DNA of 64,000 bases, from NCBI RefSeq assembly GCF_023554995.1, contig NZ_JAMJPK010000008.1, positions 1-64,000 on the forward strand. The letters are read 5' to 3'. The position numbers and the translations under genes are program-made. Source of the DNA: Halomonas gemina. GTDB lineage: Bacteria; Pseudomonadota; Gammaproteobacteria; Pseudomonadales; Halomonadaceae. Shown here in pieces: positions 34,935 through 49,863 of the stretch (position 1 is its first letter; each line of letters starts with the position of its first letter). Below the pieces are notes generated by a model. That model saw only the letters and a list, made by a program, of their open reading frames with translations. It was not told the DNA's origin and made no database searches.

Positions 34935-35747
34935 ATGACATCGCTAAAAACCAATGAGGTAAAGCGGTCTCGCAATCAAGAACTCTTCGGCCAATTCATT
35001 GAAGAGTATCGCTTTGTACTGGCCATGAGCCCTGATGTTAAAAAAAAGGCTCTCTCCTTGCGCCATGAAGTTTTTCTTCAAGAGCTGCGTTACAAGATGC
35101 ATGAGGACCAAGCTCACCACCTGGAAACAGATGAGTACGATGATTCTTCGATTCACTGCCTAATTGAACACAAGCGCAGCGGCCTGCCTGCTGGGTGCAT
35201 GCGCCTAGTCATACCATCAAGTGATCCGGAATCGCCATTTCACAAGCTTCCAGTAGAAATACAAGGCAGTGGAAAGCTAAATCACTCCATGCTAAAACCA
35301 GGAAACATGCCAAGGCATCAGCTTTGCGAAGTTTCCCGACTGGCAATTTCTCGAAACTTTCGGTCTCGCCAGACCGGAGAAAATCATACCTCTATTATCT
35401 TTGATGGACAAGACTTCTCGAGCATGGAAGTGAGAACATTCCCTCTGATTGCCATAGGACTCTTTCTCTGCACCTACTCTCTGGTAGGGCTGACTGGCCG
35501 TCGCCACGTGTTTGCAATGATGGAATCTCGCCTACCTAGACTACTCGCGCTATCTGGCTTCCACTTCACCAAAGTGAGCGATGAAATTGAGCACCATGGT
35601 TTACGAAACGCTTACTATATAGACCATTCAAAAGCCGAAAAAGAGATGCATGAGGACCTAATACCACTCTACTTGCATATCCGTAAGGAGCTGTCCTTCC
35701 AGTTAAAAGAAGTGCCGGTGCATGAAGCCAGGGTTTCATGTTCCTGA
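34935..35747 (+). CDS. PEP-CTERM/exosortase system-associated acyltransferase (270 aa)
   Basis: AAAGGAAG precedes the ATG at 34935. The sequence has LRHEVFLQELRYK, AGCMRLVIPS and the diagnostic CEVSRLAISRNFRSRQ; this is the LuxI/FeeM-like acyltransferase family tied to PEP-CTERM/exosortase loci. These enzymes are thought to make N-acyl compounds; the product is unknown. Base use is far from the host: 26 of 60 G/C at 35041-35100. No exosortase, PEP-CTERM protein or exopolysaccharide gene is in the window. It lies 86 bases after the GGDEF/EAL gene, and its 3' end overlaps the convergent DUF3541 gene by 79 bases. Transfer from another lineage is likely. Confidence 0.8.
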   Translation: MTSLKTNEVKRSRNQELFGQFIEEYRFVLAMSPDVKKKALSLRHEVFLQELRYKMHEDQAHHLETDEYDDSSIHCLIEHKRSGLPAGCMRLVIPSSDPESPFHKLPVEIQGSGKLNHSMLKPGNMPRHQLCEVSRLAISRNFRSRQTGENHTSIIFDGQDFSSMEVRTFPLIAIGLFLCTYSLVGLTGRRHVFAMMESRLPRLLALSGFHFTKVSDEIEHHGLRNAYYIDHSKAEKEMHEDLIPLYLHIRKELSFQLKEVPVHEARVSCS

Positions 35748-36841
35748 AGCGGAGAAATCTTAGGCCCAGGATAGAGCCTCTCCGGCCAGTCCAGCAGCAT
35801 GATGGCCAGCACGTTGCGGTGCTCCCCGTTGGCCAGGTCGGTGCCCCCCTGCTCAGACGGCACCATCCTCGCCTCGGGGTCATAGGCTCCGACCAGCGCA
35901 TCCTGAAGACGCCCCACGGCCGGATGCTCCTCCTCCCCGGCCAGCAGGAAACTTATGCCCACCTCCGTATAGATGTCCTCCTTGGTATCCGCGAGGATGC
36001 GCTCCAGGCTGGCGGCGAACTCGTCCAGCACCCAGCGGAACTCCTCGGCCGACACCGGCTGCTGGTAGTAGTCACTGGCGGCGATCACGAAGTGGGTCAT
36101 GCCGTATATCTTGTTGCGGTATTCGGCCGTGGAGAGCCTCGGGTCACGCCGCGGCGGGTACTGCTGGCGGAAGGCCGTGATGACCTCCTCGCGCAGGTCG
36201 GTGACGCCCAGGTCCTCGAGGTAATACACCAGGTTGGCCACCTGGGCGGCGTAGATCGCCATCACGTCGGAATCGAGCAGGAAGGGACGAAAGTCAACGC
36301 TTGCCAGGTAGTCCAGCGCCCGGCGATAGCCGGGAAGGTCGGCCTCGTTCAGCAGGCCATGGTATTGCGCCTGGGTCAGCTCGAAGGCCAGGCTCTTGGC
36401 ATAGGCGATCTCGCCCCACTCGGCGAGCATCCGCTTGCGGCGACGCTGCTTCTCGCTGCCCGTCGGGTAGGCCGCCACCTTCTCCCGGGCCCGGCGTTCG
36501 GCGTGGTCCGGCGTGTCCAGCGCCTCGATCTCCTCGCGAATCCGGCCCACCAGACGCTGGCCGTAGTCCCGGTTGAGGGGCAGGTAACGGGCGTCTCCGG
36601 TGATCCGGTAGAGCCGCTGGGCATAGTGGCGCTGCTTGCTGTGGGGGAGGTCGGGCAGTGCCGCCTCGTAGCGCTCGCGGATCGCCGCGGCCACTGCCGC
36701 ATAATCCAGCCCCTGCTCCCGTTGCTCGAGGTCCCGCTGCTGGATGGCACAGCCGGCCAGAGAGAGGAGCGCCACCATCAGCCAGGTGACGATCACGGCA
36801 GGCGTGCGGGGCCTTCCCATCGGGGTCGGGGTCATGCTCAT
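35669..36841 (-). CDS. DUF3541-family lipoprotein with extended C-terminus (390 aa)
   Basis: The lipobox LLSLAGC after a short basic lead predicts a lipoprotein. The remainder is helical with YAQRLYRITGDARYLPLNRDY and FVIAASDYYQQPVSAEEFRW and ends, for the family, soon after HRNVLAIMLLDWPERLY. The last 25 or so codons are read from the antisense of the AT-rich acyltransferase gene and look unlike the rest (SCTGTSFNWKDSSLRICK), so the original stop seems to have been lost when that gene arrived. Function unknown. The TRIC-like gene follows downstream in the opposite order, overlapping its start by 4 bases. Confidence 0.7.
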   Translation of the reverse strand: MSMTPTPMGRPRTPAVIVTWLMVALLSLAGCAIQQRDLEQREQGLDYAAVAAAIRERYEAALPDLPHSKQRHYAQRLYRITGDARYLPLNRDYGQRLVGRIREEIEALDTPDHAERRAREKVAAYPTGSEKQRRRKRMLAEWGEIAYAKSLAFELTQAQYHGLLNEADLPGYRRALDYLASVDFRPFLLDSDVMAIYAAQVANLVYYLEDLGVTDLREEVITAFRQQYPPRRDPRLSTAEYRNKIYGMTHFVIAASDYYQQPVSAEEFRWVLDEFAASLERILADTKEDIYTEVGISFLLAGEEEHPAVGRLQDALVGAYDPEARMVPSEQGGTDLANGEHRNVLAIMLLDWPERLYPGPKISPLQEHETLASCTGTSFNWKDSSLRICK

Positions 36842-37584
36842 TTTGCTTTCCTCCCTCGTCTGACGCGCCCTGGCGGAATCAGCTTGACCCTGGCCTTGGG
36901 TCGCCCGGGAGGCATCGCCTGCTCCTGCTCGTCGCGCTCAGGGCCCCGGGAGGTCGCTGGCCGCTGCACCACCACCCAGGCGAACACCGGCAGGGAGAGG
37001 TGCCAGTGGATCGCCGAGAGCCGCAAGCCCAGGGTCACCACCAGCCCCGTGGCGATGGAGACCGCCAGCGGCACGGCAAGGGCCTCCAGGCCGACGAAGA
37101 CCACGCCACCGGCAATCGAGGCGGTGGCATAGACCTCCTGCCGGAGCACCATGGGTACCCGCCGCGCCAGCACGTCGCGGACCATGCCGCCGGCCACCCC
37201 GGTCAGCAGACCCATCAGCACCGCCACCACGCCCGGCGCCTCCAGCATCAGGGCCTTGTGGGCGCCGATTACCGTGAACAGCGCCAGGCCGAAGGCGTCC
37301 GCCACCGGCAGGAAGCCCCGCGAGAGGCGATGGATGTAATGGAAGCCGAGGATCGACAGGCTAACGGTGGCGAGGATCACCCAGAGGTAGGTCGGATCCG
37401 TCACCCAGAACACCGGGCGTACGCCCAGCACCAGGTCTCGCAGGGTGCCACCACCGATCCCGGTCACCGCCGCCAGCACCAGCATGCCGAAGGGGTCCAT
37501 CCGCGAACGGCAGGCCAGTATCACGCCCGAGAGGGCGAAGACGATCACCCCCGCCATGTCCAGCCAGTAGACCACGCCCGTCAC
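36838..37584 (-). CDS. TRIC/UPF0126-family membrane channel protein (248 aa)
   Basis: Two homologous halves of three helices each, with FALSGVILACRSRMDPFGM, GIGGGTLRDLVLG and, in the second half, GVAGGMVRDVLARRVP. This is the bacterial trimeric intracellular cation channel family (YicG/YadS); bacterial members have been shown to be K+ permeable. The GTG at 37584 is chosen as it lies 6 bases after GGGAGA; an ATG at 37617 is in frame. The basic C-terminal tail (PPGRVRRGRKAK) is cytoplasmic. Its stop overlaps the DUF3541 start by 4 bases, so the two are co-translated. Confidence 0.85.
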   Translation of the reverse strand: MTGVVYWLDMAGVIVFALSGVILACRSRMDPFGMLVLAAVTGIGGGTLRDLVLGVRPVFWVTDPTYLWVILATVSLSILGFHYIHRLSRGFLPVADAFGLALFTVIGAHKALMLEAPGVVAVLMGLLTGVAGGMVRDVLARRVPMVLRQEVYATASIAGGVVFVGLEALAVPLAVSIATGLVVTLGLRLSAIHWHLSLPVFAWVVVQRPATSRGPERDEQEQAMPPGRPKARVKLIPPGRVRRGRKAK

Positions 37585-37657
37585 ATCGTCTCTCCCTTGT
37601 CCGCTGGGCGGCAGCATAGCGCATCCGGGCGCCGGTCCGCTGCAGCGGACCGGCGGT

Positions 37658-38136
37658 TCAGGCGGGCGTGGGGATCGGCCGTCGGGTCATGACGGTCACG
37701 GTCTCGCCGTGGTGACGCAGGGTCTCGTGATCCGTCCAGCCGAGGCGGCGATAGAGCGCCTGCCGATCCGGGGTGAAGAGATAGAGCCGCTCGATGCCGT
37801 TCCCCGAGGCCTCCACCTCGACCCGCCGGACTAGCGACGAGGCAATGCCCCGCCCGCGCCATTCGGGCAGCACATAGACCGAGGCCAGCCAGGGCGTGAG
37901 GTCGGGCCGAGGATCCAGGTCCTGGGCCACCAGGCTGGCGGTGCCCACCGGCCTGCCTGTCGCAAGCGCCACGAATACCGAGGGCACGCCCGCCCTGCCG
38001 CACTCCCCGCGCAGGGCGGCAAGGCGCGAGGCCAGCGTCTCGCCGGGGCTCAGATGCGACCACTCGGCGTGCTGCCAGGCCGCGACCCGCGCCAGGTGCG
38101 GCGAGTCGGGGCCCAGTCGCAGGATCTCCAGATGCC

Positions 38137-38140
<4 letters not shown>
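37658..38140 (-). CDS. GNAT-family N-acetyltransferase at the end of the ast operon (160 aa)
   Basis: The acetyl-CoA motif [20 protein letters not shown] and the following [18 protein letters not shown] are typical GNAT features. It starts inside the end of astB (4-base overlap, ATGA) and so belongs to the arginine catabolic operon, at the position where astE stands in other bacteria. It is not AstE, which is a zinc hydrolase. Whether it acts on an arginine-pathway intermediate is unknown. Confidence 0.82.
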
Positions 38141-43101
<4,961 letters not shown>

Positions 43102-43151
43102 GGCAGGGTCTCCGGAAGGGAATGAGTCGTCACGCATCGCGGGACCGGGGC

Positions 43152-44393
<1,242 letters not shown>

Positions 44394-44553
44394 TCATTGG
44401 TCACTCGAGTATAGGGAGCGCTGCCGCAGGAGGCTTTCAGCAATGGGACGGCGAGTTGTGTAAAAGGCAGCCGCCGTGTCCTCCCACCTGCGCCACGGGA
44501 TGGTCGAGGCGGGATGGGGTAGGCTGAAGAGACTCGCCGACGAGGAGTCCACC

Positions 44554-45171
44554 ATGTTCAACACCACGGCCTGGAACCGGATCCGCTACGGGCTCTATGC
44601 CCCGGTCTACGACCTGGTGGCCGATCGCGCCTTCCGCGGGCCCCGCCGCATGGCCCTCGGCCAGGTGACCTGGCAGCCCGGCATGCGGGTGCTGCTGGTC
44701 GGCGCCGGCACCGGGCTCGACCTGCCCTGGCTGCCGCGGGACATCGAACTGCACGCCACCGACCTCTCCCGGAGCATGGTCAAGCGCCTTCGGCAGCGCG
44801 CCGATGCACTGGGCCGCGACGTCCAGGCAGAGGTCATGGACGCCGAACGCCTCGCCTATCCCGACGACCACTTCGACGTGGTGGTGATGCACCTGATCCT
44901 GGCGGTGATGCCAGCCCCCGCGCGGGGGCTGGCCGAGGCCCGGCGAGTGCTGAAGGCGGATGGCCAGCTCTGCGTGATGGACAAGTTCCAGGCCGACGAG
45001 CGCCCGGCCGGCCTGGCCCGGCGTAGCCTCAACGCCCTCACCTCGGCCATCGCCACCGACATCACCCGCCAGGCCCGCCCGCTGCTGGAGGCGGCCGACT
45101 TCGTCATCGAGCAGGACACGCCGGTGATGATGGGCTCGCTGTTTCGCGCCCTGCTGGCCCACCCCGCCTGA
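44554..45171 (+). CDS. SAM-dependent methyltransferase (205 aa)
   Basis: GAGGAG precedes the ATG at 44554; the open frame to the left is shadow. The class-I methyltransferase fold shows VLLVGAGTGLDLPWL (motif I), LHATDLSRSMVKRLR and DHFDVVVMHLILAV. The start MFNTTAWNRIRYGLYAPVYD and the overall look resemble UbiE/phospholipid N-methyltransferase-like proteins. The substrate could be a phospholipid or quinone; not decided. It lies back to back with astC and converges on the EamA gene, with stops adjacent. Confidence 0.8.
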   Translation: MFNTTAWNRIRYGLYAPVYDLVADRAFRGPRRMALGQVTWQPGMRVLLVGAGTGLDLPWLPRDIELHATDLSRSMVKRLRQRADALGRDVQAEVMDAERLAYPDDHFDVVVMHLILAVMPAPARGLAEARRVLKADGQLCVMDKFQADERPAGLARRSLNALTSAIATDITRQARPLLEAADFVIEQDTPVMMGSLFRALLAHPA

Positions 45172-46074
45172 TCAGCCGGGGCGGGCGGCCCGTTGCCGGG
45201 GCGGCGAGATGGTGCACCAGACCCCGGTGATCACCACCAGGCTGCCGACCACCTGCACCGGGAGGATGCGGTCCCCCAGCCACCACCAGGCCCCCAGCAT
45301 GGTGAACACGGGCAGCAAGTTGAGGTAGACCGCCGCCCGTGTCGGCCCGATGTCGGCCAGGGCGCTGTTGTAGAGCAGCAGCGCCACCACCGAGGGGAAG
45401 ATACCGAGATAGCCAAGCCCGGCGAGCTCGGCGGTGGAGAGGTTCGGCACCACCCGCCAGGCCCCCTCCAGCAGGGCGATGGGCGCCAACGCCAGGTTGG
45501 CGATGACCAGCATGACCAGCAGCCCGCCATAGCGCGGGAAGCGCGCCATGTGCTCCTTGACCAGAAGCGAGTAGCCCACCCAGACCAGCACCGCCAGCAG
45601 CATGATCAGATCGCCCGGGTTCATCCCGCCGGGTACCAGCTCGGCGACCTCCCCGGCGGTGATGACCACCACGGCCCCGCCCAGCGAGACCACCACGCCG
45701 ACCCACTGCAGGGGCCGGAAGCGCTCGCCGAACAGCAGCACGCTGAGCAGCAGGGTCGCCACCGGGATCAGGCTCTCGAGGATGGCGACGTTGGTCGCCG
45801 AGGTGAACTTCAGCGCCGCATAGATCAGCGCGTTGAAGAAGGCCACCCCGGAGAGCGCCAGCCCCAGCAGCGGCCGCCAGTGGCGCCGGAAGACCGGCCA
45901 GCCGTGTCGGGCCTGGTGCCAGCCGAGCGGCAGCATGACCACCAGGGCGATGGCCACCCGGCCCAGCGAGATGGTGAAGGGCGGCAGGCCCGCCAGGGCC
46001 TTGCCGACCAGGATGTTGCCGGAAAAGATCGTCACCACCAGCAGCAGGAAGAGGTGGGGCCGCAGCGCGCTCAT
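45172..46074 (-). CDS. EamA/DMT-family transporter (300 aa)
   Basis: Ten predicted helices in two EamA repeats (FLLLVVTIFSGNILVGKALA and DLIMLLAVLVWVGYSLLVKE start the halves). Drug/metabolite transporters of this type export amino acids, purines or other metabolites; the position between the ast operon and an ArgR-type regulator hints at amino-acid export but is not proof. The start 46074 follows GGAG. It lies 23 bases after the regulator gene on the same strand. Confidence 0.85.
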   Translation of the reverse strand: MSALRPHLFLLLVVTIFSGNILVGKALAGLPPFTISLGRVAIALVVMLPLGWHQARHGWPVFRRHWRPLLGLALSGVAFFNALIYAALKFTSATNVAILESLIPVATLLLSVLLFGERFRPLQWVGVVVSLGGAVVVITAGEVAELVPGGMNPGDLIMLLAVLVWVGYSLLVKEHMARFPRYGGLLVMLVIANLALAPIALLEGAWRVVPNLSTAELAGLGYLGIFPSVVALLLYNSALADIGPTRAAVYLNLLPVFTMLGAWWWLGDRILPVQVVGSLVVITGVWCTISPPRQRAARPG

Positions 46075-46097
46075 CGGGACTCCAGGGCGTGAGAGGG

Positions 46098-47075
46098 TCA
46101 GGCCAGCCGCTCCTCGCGGGGCGTGATGCCGAAGTGGTTGCGGTAGGCGGTGGAGAAGTGCGCCGCCGAGGAGAAGCCGGTCTGCAGGGCGATCTCGCCG
46201 GCGGGGCGGTCGCTCTCGCGCAGCAGGCGACGCGCCTGCTGCAGCCGCAGGTCCAGGTAGTAGCGGCTGGGCACCGCCTGCAGGTACTTCTTGAACAGGC
46301 GCTCGAGCTGGCGACGGGAGATGCCCAGATGCTCGGCCAGCTCGTGGGTGGTCAGGGGCTCCTCGATGTTGGCCTCCATCAGGGCCACCGCCTCGGCCAG
46401 GCTCTCGGGGGCATGGCCGAGCCGCGAGCGCAGCGGGACCTGCTGGGGCTCGTCGCCCATGCGGATGCGTTCCAGCACGAAGTGCTCGGAGATGCGCTCC
46501 GCCAGCCGGGGGCCGTGCTGGCTGCCCACCAGGGTCATCATCATGTCCATGGCGGCGGTACCGCCGCCGCAGGTCAGGCGGTCGCGGTCGATCTCGAAGA
46601 GCTGGCGGGAGAGGCGCACGCGGGGGAAGGCCTCGGAGAAGGCATCGAAGCGCTGCCAGGGCAGTGTCGCCCGGTAGCCGTCCAGCACCCCGGCCCGGGC
46701 CAGCACCTCGGTGCCACCGCCGATGCCGCCCAGCAGCACGCCCGCGCCGGCCAGCCGGTGCAGCCACTCGATCAGGGGCCCGGGGACGCTGCCGGAGAGC
46801 GGGCCCGGCGCGCACACCAGCAGCAGGTCCAGCGGCTCGTCCACCTCATTGATCCCGGCCTGGGGCATCAGCGCCTGCTGGGAGGCGCTGGCCACCGGGC
46901 CGGCAACACAGGCGAAGGTGGTGAGCCGATACAGGGGTCGCCCCTCGAGGCGGTTGGCCACCGCCAGGGGCTCGGTGGCACAGGCCTGGGCCAGCAGGGA
47001 GAAGCCGGGCAGCACCACGACACCGACATGCCGCGTCGGAGACGTCGGACGAAGGGGAGTGAGGGGCTCGGGCAT
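46098..47075 (-). CDS. argR: ArgR/GlxA-type AraC-family regulator
   Basis: An N-terminal DJ-1/PfpI-like (GATase1-like) domain (about 15-190) is joined to a C-terminal AraC DNA-binding domain. The second half (ALMEANIEEPLTTHELAEHL, SRRQLERLFKKYLQAVPSRY and the end FGITPREERLA) closely resembles ArgR of Pseudomonas, which senses arginine and activates the aru operon. Being only 1.7 kb from astC, it is a good candidate activator of the operon here. Related regulators (GbdR, CdhR, SouR) respond to betaine or carnitine, so the effector remains an inference. Start context is weak. Confidence 0.75.
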   Translation of the reverse strand: MPEPLTPLRPTSPTRHVGVVVLPGFSLLAQACATEPLAVANRLEGRPLYRLTTFACVAGPVASASQQALMPQAGINEVDEPLDLLLVCAPGPLSGSVPGPLIEWLHRLAGAGVLLGGIGGGTEVLARAGVLDGYRATLPWQRFDAFSEAFPRVRLSRQLFEIDRDRLTCGGGTAAMDMMMTLVGSQHGPRLAERISEHFVLERIRMGDEPQQVPLRSRLGHAPESLAEAVALMEANIEEPLTTHELAEHLGISRRQLERLFKKYLQAVPSRYYLDLRLQQARRLLRESDRPAGEIALQTGFSSAAHFSTAYRNHFGITPREERLA

Positions 47076-47185
47076 GCAAATCTGGCCTTGGGTGGGTGCC
47101 GGGGGCGCCGGAAAGCCCCCATCTTACCCAAGGCCGGAAAGATCCACAGCCCCACCGCGAGGAGAGGCCAGCGGCGACCGCCCGC

Positions 47186-47398
47186 CTATTGGGCGTTGCC
47201 GCTCAGCAGCAACATGGCCGCCGCCAGGATCCCGAGCACCACGATGACGATGGGCAGCACCCGGTGCAGCCCGTGCGGAGACTCTTTTGCCTCGGGCTGG
47301 TCTTCATCCGGCTCGGGATGCTCGAAGTCCTCGGGCTGGCTGACTTCCTTGAGATGCTGCAGTTCCTCTTCCGGCGTCTTGCTGTCCCGGGTAACCAT
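47186..47398 (-). CDS. Small C-terminally membrane-anchored protein (70 aa)
   Basis: GGAGG lies 6 bases before the ATG at 47398. An acidic, charged N-terminal part (TPEEELQHLKEVSQPEDFEH) is followed by a single C-terminal helix (VLPIVIVVLGILAAAMLLL) and a short tail, a tail-anchored layout. I know no family for it. It sits between fabV and the regulator, on the same strand as both. Confidence 0.6.
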   Translation of the reverse strand: MVTRDSKTPEEELQHLKEVSQPEDFEHPEPDEDQPEAKESPHGLHRVLPIVIVVLGILAAAMLLLSGNAQ

Positions 47399-47462
47399 GG
47401 CACACCTCCACTGGCTGGAATCAGCGTCCCGCACCCCGGGCAACTCCCGGAAACGCGGGCTC

Positions 47463-48689
47463 CTACAGGTTCACGACATCGAAGTCCGCCACCGGGTTCA
47501 CATCGGCGTCGTAGTCCACGTCGTCACGCTCGAAGCCGAACAGCTTGAGGAAGTCATGCTTGTAGCCGGCATAGTCGGTGATCTCGAAGAGGTTCTCGGT
47601 GGTCACCTGGGGCCACAGCGCCTTGCAGGCCTGCTGGACGTCATCGCGCAGCTCCCGGTCATCGAGGCGCAGCCGGCCGACCTCGTCGGTGTTGCAATCG
47701 CTGCCCTGTCCTTCACGAGTATAGAGACATTCGCCGAACAGGCGGTTGAGCTGGTCGATGGTGCCCTCGTGGAGGCCCTTCTCCTTCATCACCTTGTAGA
47801 CCATGGCGATGTAGAGCGGCATGACCGGGATGGCCGCGCTGGCCTGGGTCACCACCGACTTGAGCACCGCCACGTTGGCGCCGCCGCCGCTGGCCGAGAG
47901 GCGCTTGTCGATCTCGCCGGCGGCGCGGTCCAGGTCCTCCTTGGCCTTGCCCAGGGCGCCGTGCCAGTAGATCGGCCAGGTGATCTCGGTGCCGATGTAG
48001 CTGAAGGCCACGCTGCGGGCGCCGGGGGCCAGCACGCCGGCGCGGTCCAGGGCCTCGATCCACAGCTCCCAGTCCTCGCCGCCCATCACCGCCTTGGTGT
48101 CCTCGATCTCCTGCTCGGTGGCGGGCTCGACCTCGGCCTCGATGATGGCGTCCTTGTTGGTGTCGATGGCGGTGGCGCGATAGGTCTCACCGATCGGCTT
48201 CAAGCTGGAGCGCTTTAGCTCGCCGCTGTCGGGCAGCTTACGCACCGGCGAGGCCAGCGAGTAGACCACTAGGTCGACCTGGCCCAGGTCCTGCTGGATC
48301 AGCTCGATGGCCTTGTCGCGGGCCTCGTGGGAGAAGGCGTCGCCGTTGATCGACTTGCTGTAGAGCCCCTCGGCCTTGGCAAACCGGTCGAAGGCGGCGC
48401 TGTTGTACCAGCCGGCGGTGCCCGGCTTCTTCTCGCTGCCGGGTTTCTCGAAGAACACGCCCAGGGTGTCGGCGCCGTAGCCGAAGGCGGCGGTGATGCG
48501 CGCCGCCAGGCCGTAGCCGCTCGAAGCGCCGATCACCAGCACCTTCTTCGGCCGCTGGGCCTCGTCACCCGGCGCCTGGTCCAGGCCGCGGGCGCGGGTC
48601 GCCTCGATCTGCTCGAGCACGTTCTTCTCGCACCCGACGGGGTGGGTGGTGGTGCAGATGAAACCGCGTACCTTGGGCTTGATGATCAC
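47463..48689 (-). CDS. fabV: Enoyl-[acyl-carrier-protein] / trans-2-enoyl-CoA reductase FabV
   Basis: The NADH-dependent last step of fatty-acid elongation. The GTG start at 48689 gives the family N-terminus ([20 protein letters not shown]) and follows GAGGT; the longer open frame is not needed. It contains the Rossmann motif [27 protein letters not shown] and the catalytic Tyr-x8-Lys in [10 protein letters not shown]. The length of 408 aa is normal. FabV enzymes are intrinsically less sensitive to triclosan than FabI. No other fab genes are near. Confidence 0.94.
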   Translation of the reverse strand: MIIKPKVRGFICTTTHPVGCEKNVLEQIEATRARGLDQAPGDEAQRPKKVLVIGASSGYGLAARITAAFGYGADTLGVFFEKPGSEKKPGTAGWYNSAAFDRFAKAEGLYSKSINGDAFSHEARDKAIELIQQDLGQVDLVVYSLASPVRKLPDSGELKRSSLKPIGETYRATAIDTNKDAIIEAEVEPATEQEIEDTKAVMGGEDWELWIEALDRAGVLAPGARSVAFSYIGTEITWPIYWHGALGKAKEDLDRAAGEIDKRLSASGGGANVAVLKSVVTQASAAIPVMPLYIAMVYKVMKEKGLHEGTIDQLNRLFGECLYTREGQGSDCNTDEVGRLRLDDRELRDDVQQACKALWPQVTTENLFEITDYAGYKHDFLKLFGFERDDVDYDADVNPVADFDVVNL

Positions 48690-48884
48690 GTCAGACCTCG
48701 TTGTTGTCCGGCGGACGGGACAACCGCGCCCGTCCGCATGGGGGAATGAATGCGCCGGATGGCTGGATCGAAGGGCAGTGGGCGACATTCTAGCGGCCCC
48801 GGCGGCGGCTGTCCGCCCTTGAGGCCGTCGCATGGCTGGTGCAGGATGCTCGTCCCGGGCAACGAGTGTGGCAGGAGGGTAGCG

Positions 48885-49271
48885 ATGGATGCACAGACAC
48901 TGGTCGACGAACGCGGCGAGCTGTGGCTGGCACTGGCCCCGCTATGGCTGGAACGCGAGCCCCGCGAGACCGATTACGCGCGCATGGTCGCCGTCATCCA
49001 GCGCCACGACCTGACCGTGCGCGAGCTGGAGTGGGTCTTCCGCCTGGAGCTTGCCCCGGTACTGGCGCGCCACCAGATGTCGGTGGCCGGCGAATGGCGC
49101 TCGTTCGACGACTACAAGCTGATGAAGCAGCTGGTGGCCCACAACCTGCGACTCAAAGGCTGGCGGCGCAAGAGCTGGGCGCTTTTCTCGGGGCTGACTA
49201 CCATGATGACCCGCCATCGCTGGAACGAGCTGATGGGACGGGTGCTGGTCGAACGCGGCGAGGTGCCGTGA
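48885..49271 (+). CDS. Hypothetical protein (128 aa)
   Basis: CAGGAGGG precedes the ATG at 48885. A soluble, helix-rich protein with [35 protein letters not shown] and [17 protein letters not shown]. It looks like a conserved proteobacterial family but I cannot name it with confidence. It is divergent from fabV and convergent with the peroxidase gene. No catalytic motif is apparent. Confidence 0.6.
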   Translation: MDAQTLVDERGELWLALAPLWLEREPRETDYARMVAVIQRHDLTVRELEWVFRLELAPVLARHQMSVAGEWRSFDDYKLMKQLVAHNLRLKGWRRKSWALFSGLTTMMTRHRWNELMGRVLVERGEVP

Positions 49272-49329
49272 CCGCGCAGGATGACCCGGCTCGACCACCC
49301 GGCTGGGAGCCAACACGCTCCCCTGACCC

Positions 49330-49815
49330 TCAGGGCTCGTCCAGGGCCCTCTCCAGCGCCTCGCGCAGCTCCACCTCGCCATCGCGGGGCGAGAAGCGGC
49401 GAATGACGCGGCCATCCCGGCCGACCAGGAACTTGGTGAAGTTCCACTTGATCATGCCGGTTCCCAGCACGCCCGGCGCCTGGCGCTTGAGCTCGACGAA
49501 CAGCGGATGGGCGCCACGGCCGTTGACCTTGACCTTCTCCAGCAGCGGGAAGGAGACCCCGTACTCGTGCTCGGCGAAGCGACAGAAATCCAGCGCCGAC
49601 TCCGGCGACTGGCGGGCGAACTGGTTGCAGGGAAAGCCCAGCACGGTGAAGCCCCGGTCGCGATAGCGAACATAGAGGTGCTCGAGGTCACGCAGCTGGG
49701 AAGTAAAACCGCACTGGCTGGCCACATTGACGATCAGCAGCACCTGACCGCGCAGGGCGCGGAGGTTGAAGGGCTCGCCGCTCTGGGTGCGGCATTCGTG
49801 GTCATGAATGGACAT
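49330..49815 (-). CDS. Glutathione peroxidase-family protein (161 aa)
   Basis: A thioredoxin-fold peroxide reductase of the BtuE type. The peroxidatic site is NVASQCGFT with Cys in place of selenocysteine, and the partner residues are in GFPCNQF (Gln) and KWNFTKFLV (Trp, Asn). The length is normal, and with no signal peptide it is cytoplasmic. Bacterial members usually use thioredoxin as reductant. Confidence 0.92.
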   Translation of the reverse strand: MSIHDHECRTQSGEPFNLRALRGQVLLIVNVASQCGFTSQLRDLEHLYVRYRDRGFTVLGFPCNQFARQSPESALDFCRFAEHEYGVSFPLLEKVKVNGRGAHPLFVELKRQAPGVLGTGMIKWNFTKFLVGRDGRVIRRFSPRDGEVELREALERALDEP

Positions 49816-49863
49816 GGATCATCGGGCTCGCTCTCTGACCCTCTACGATGACACGCCGGCCCC

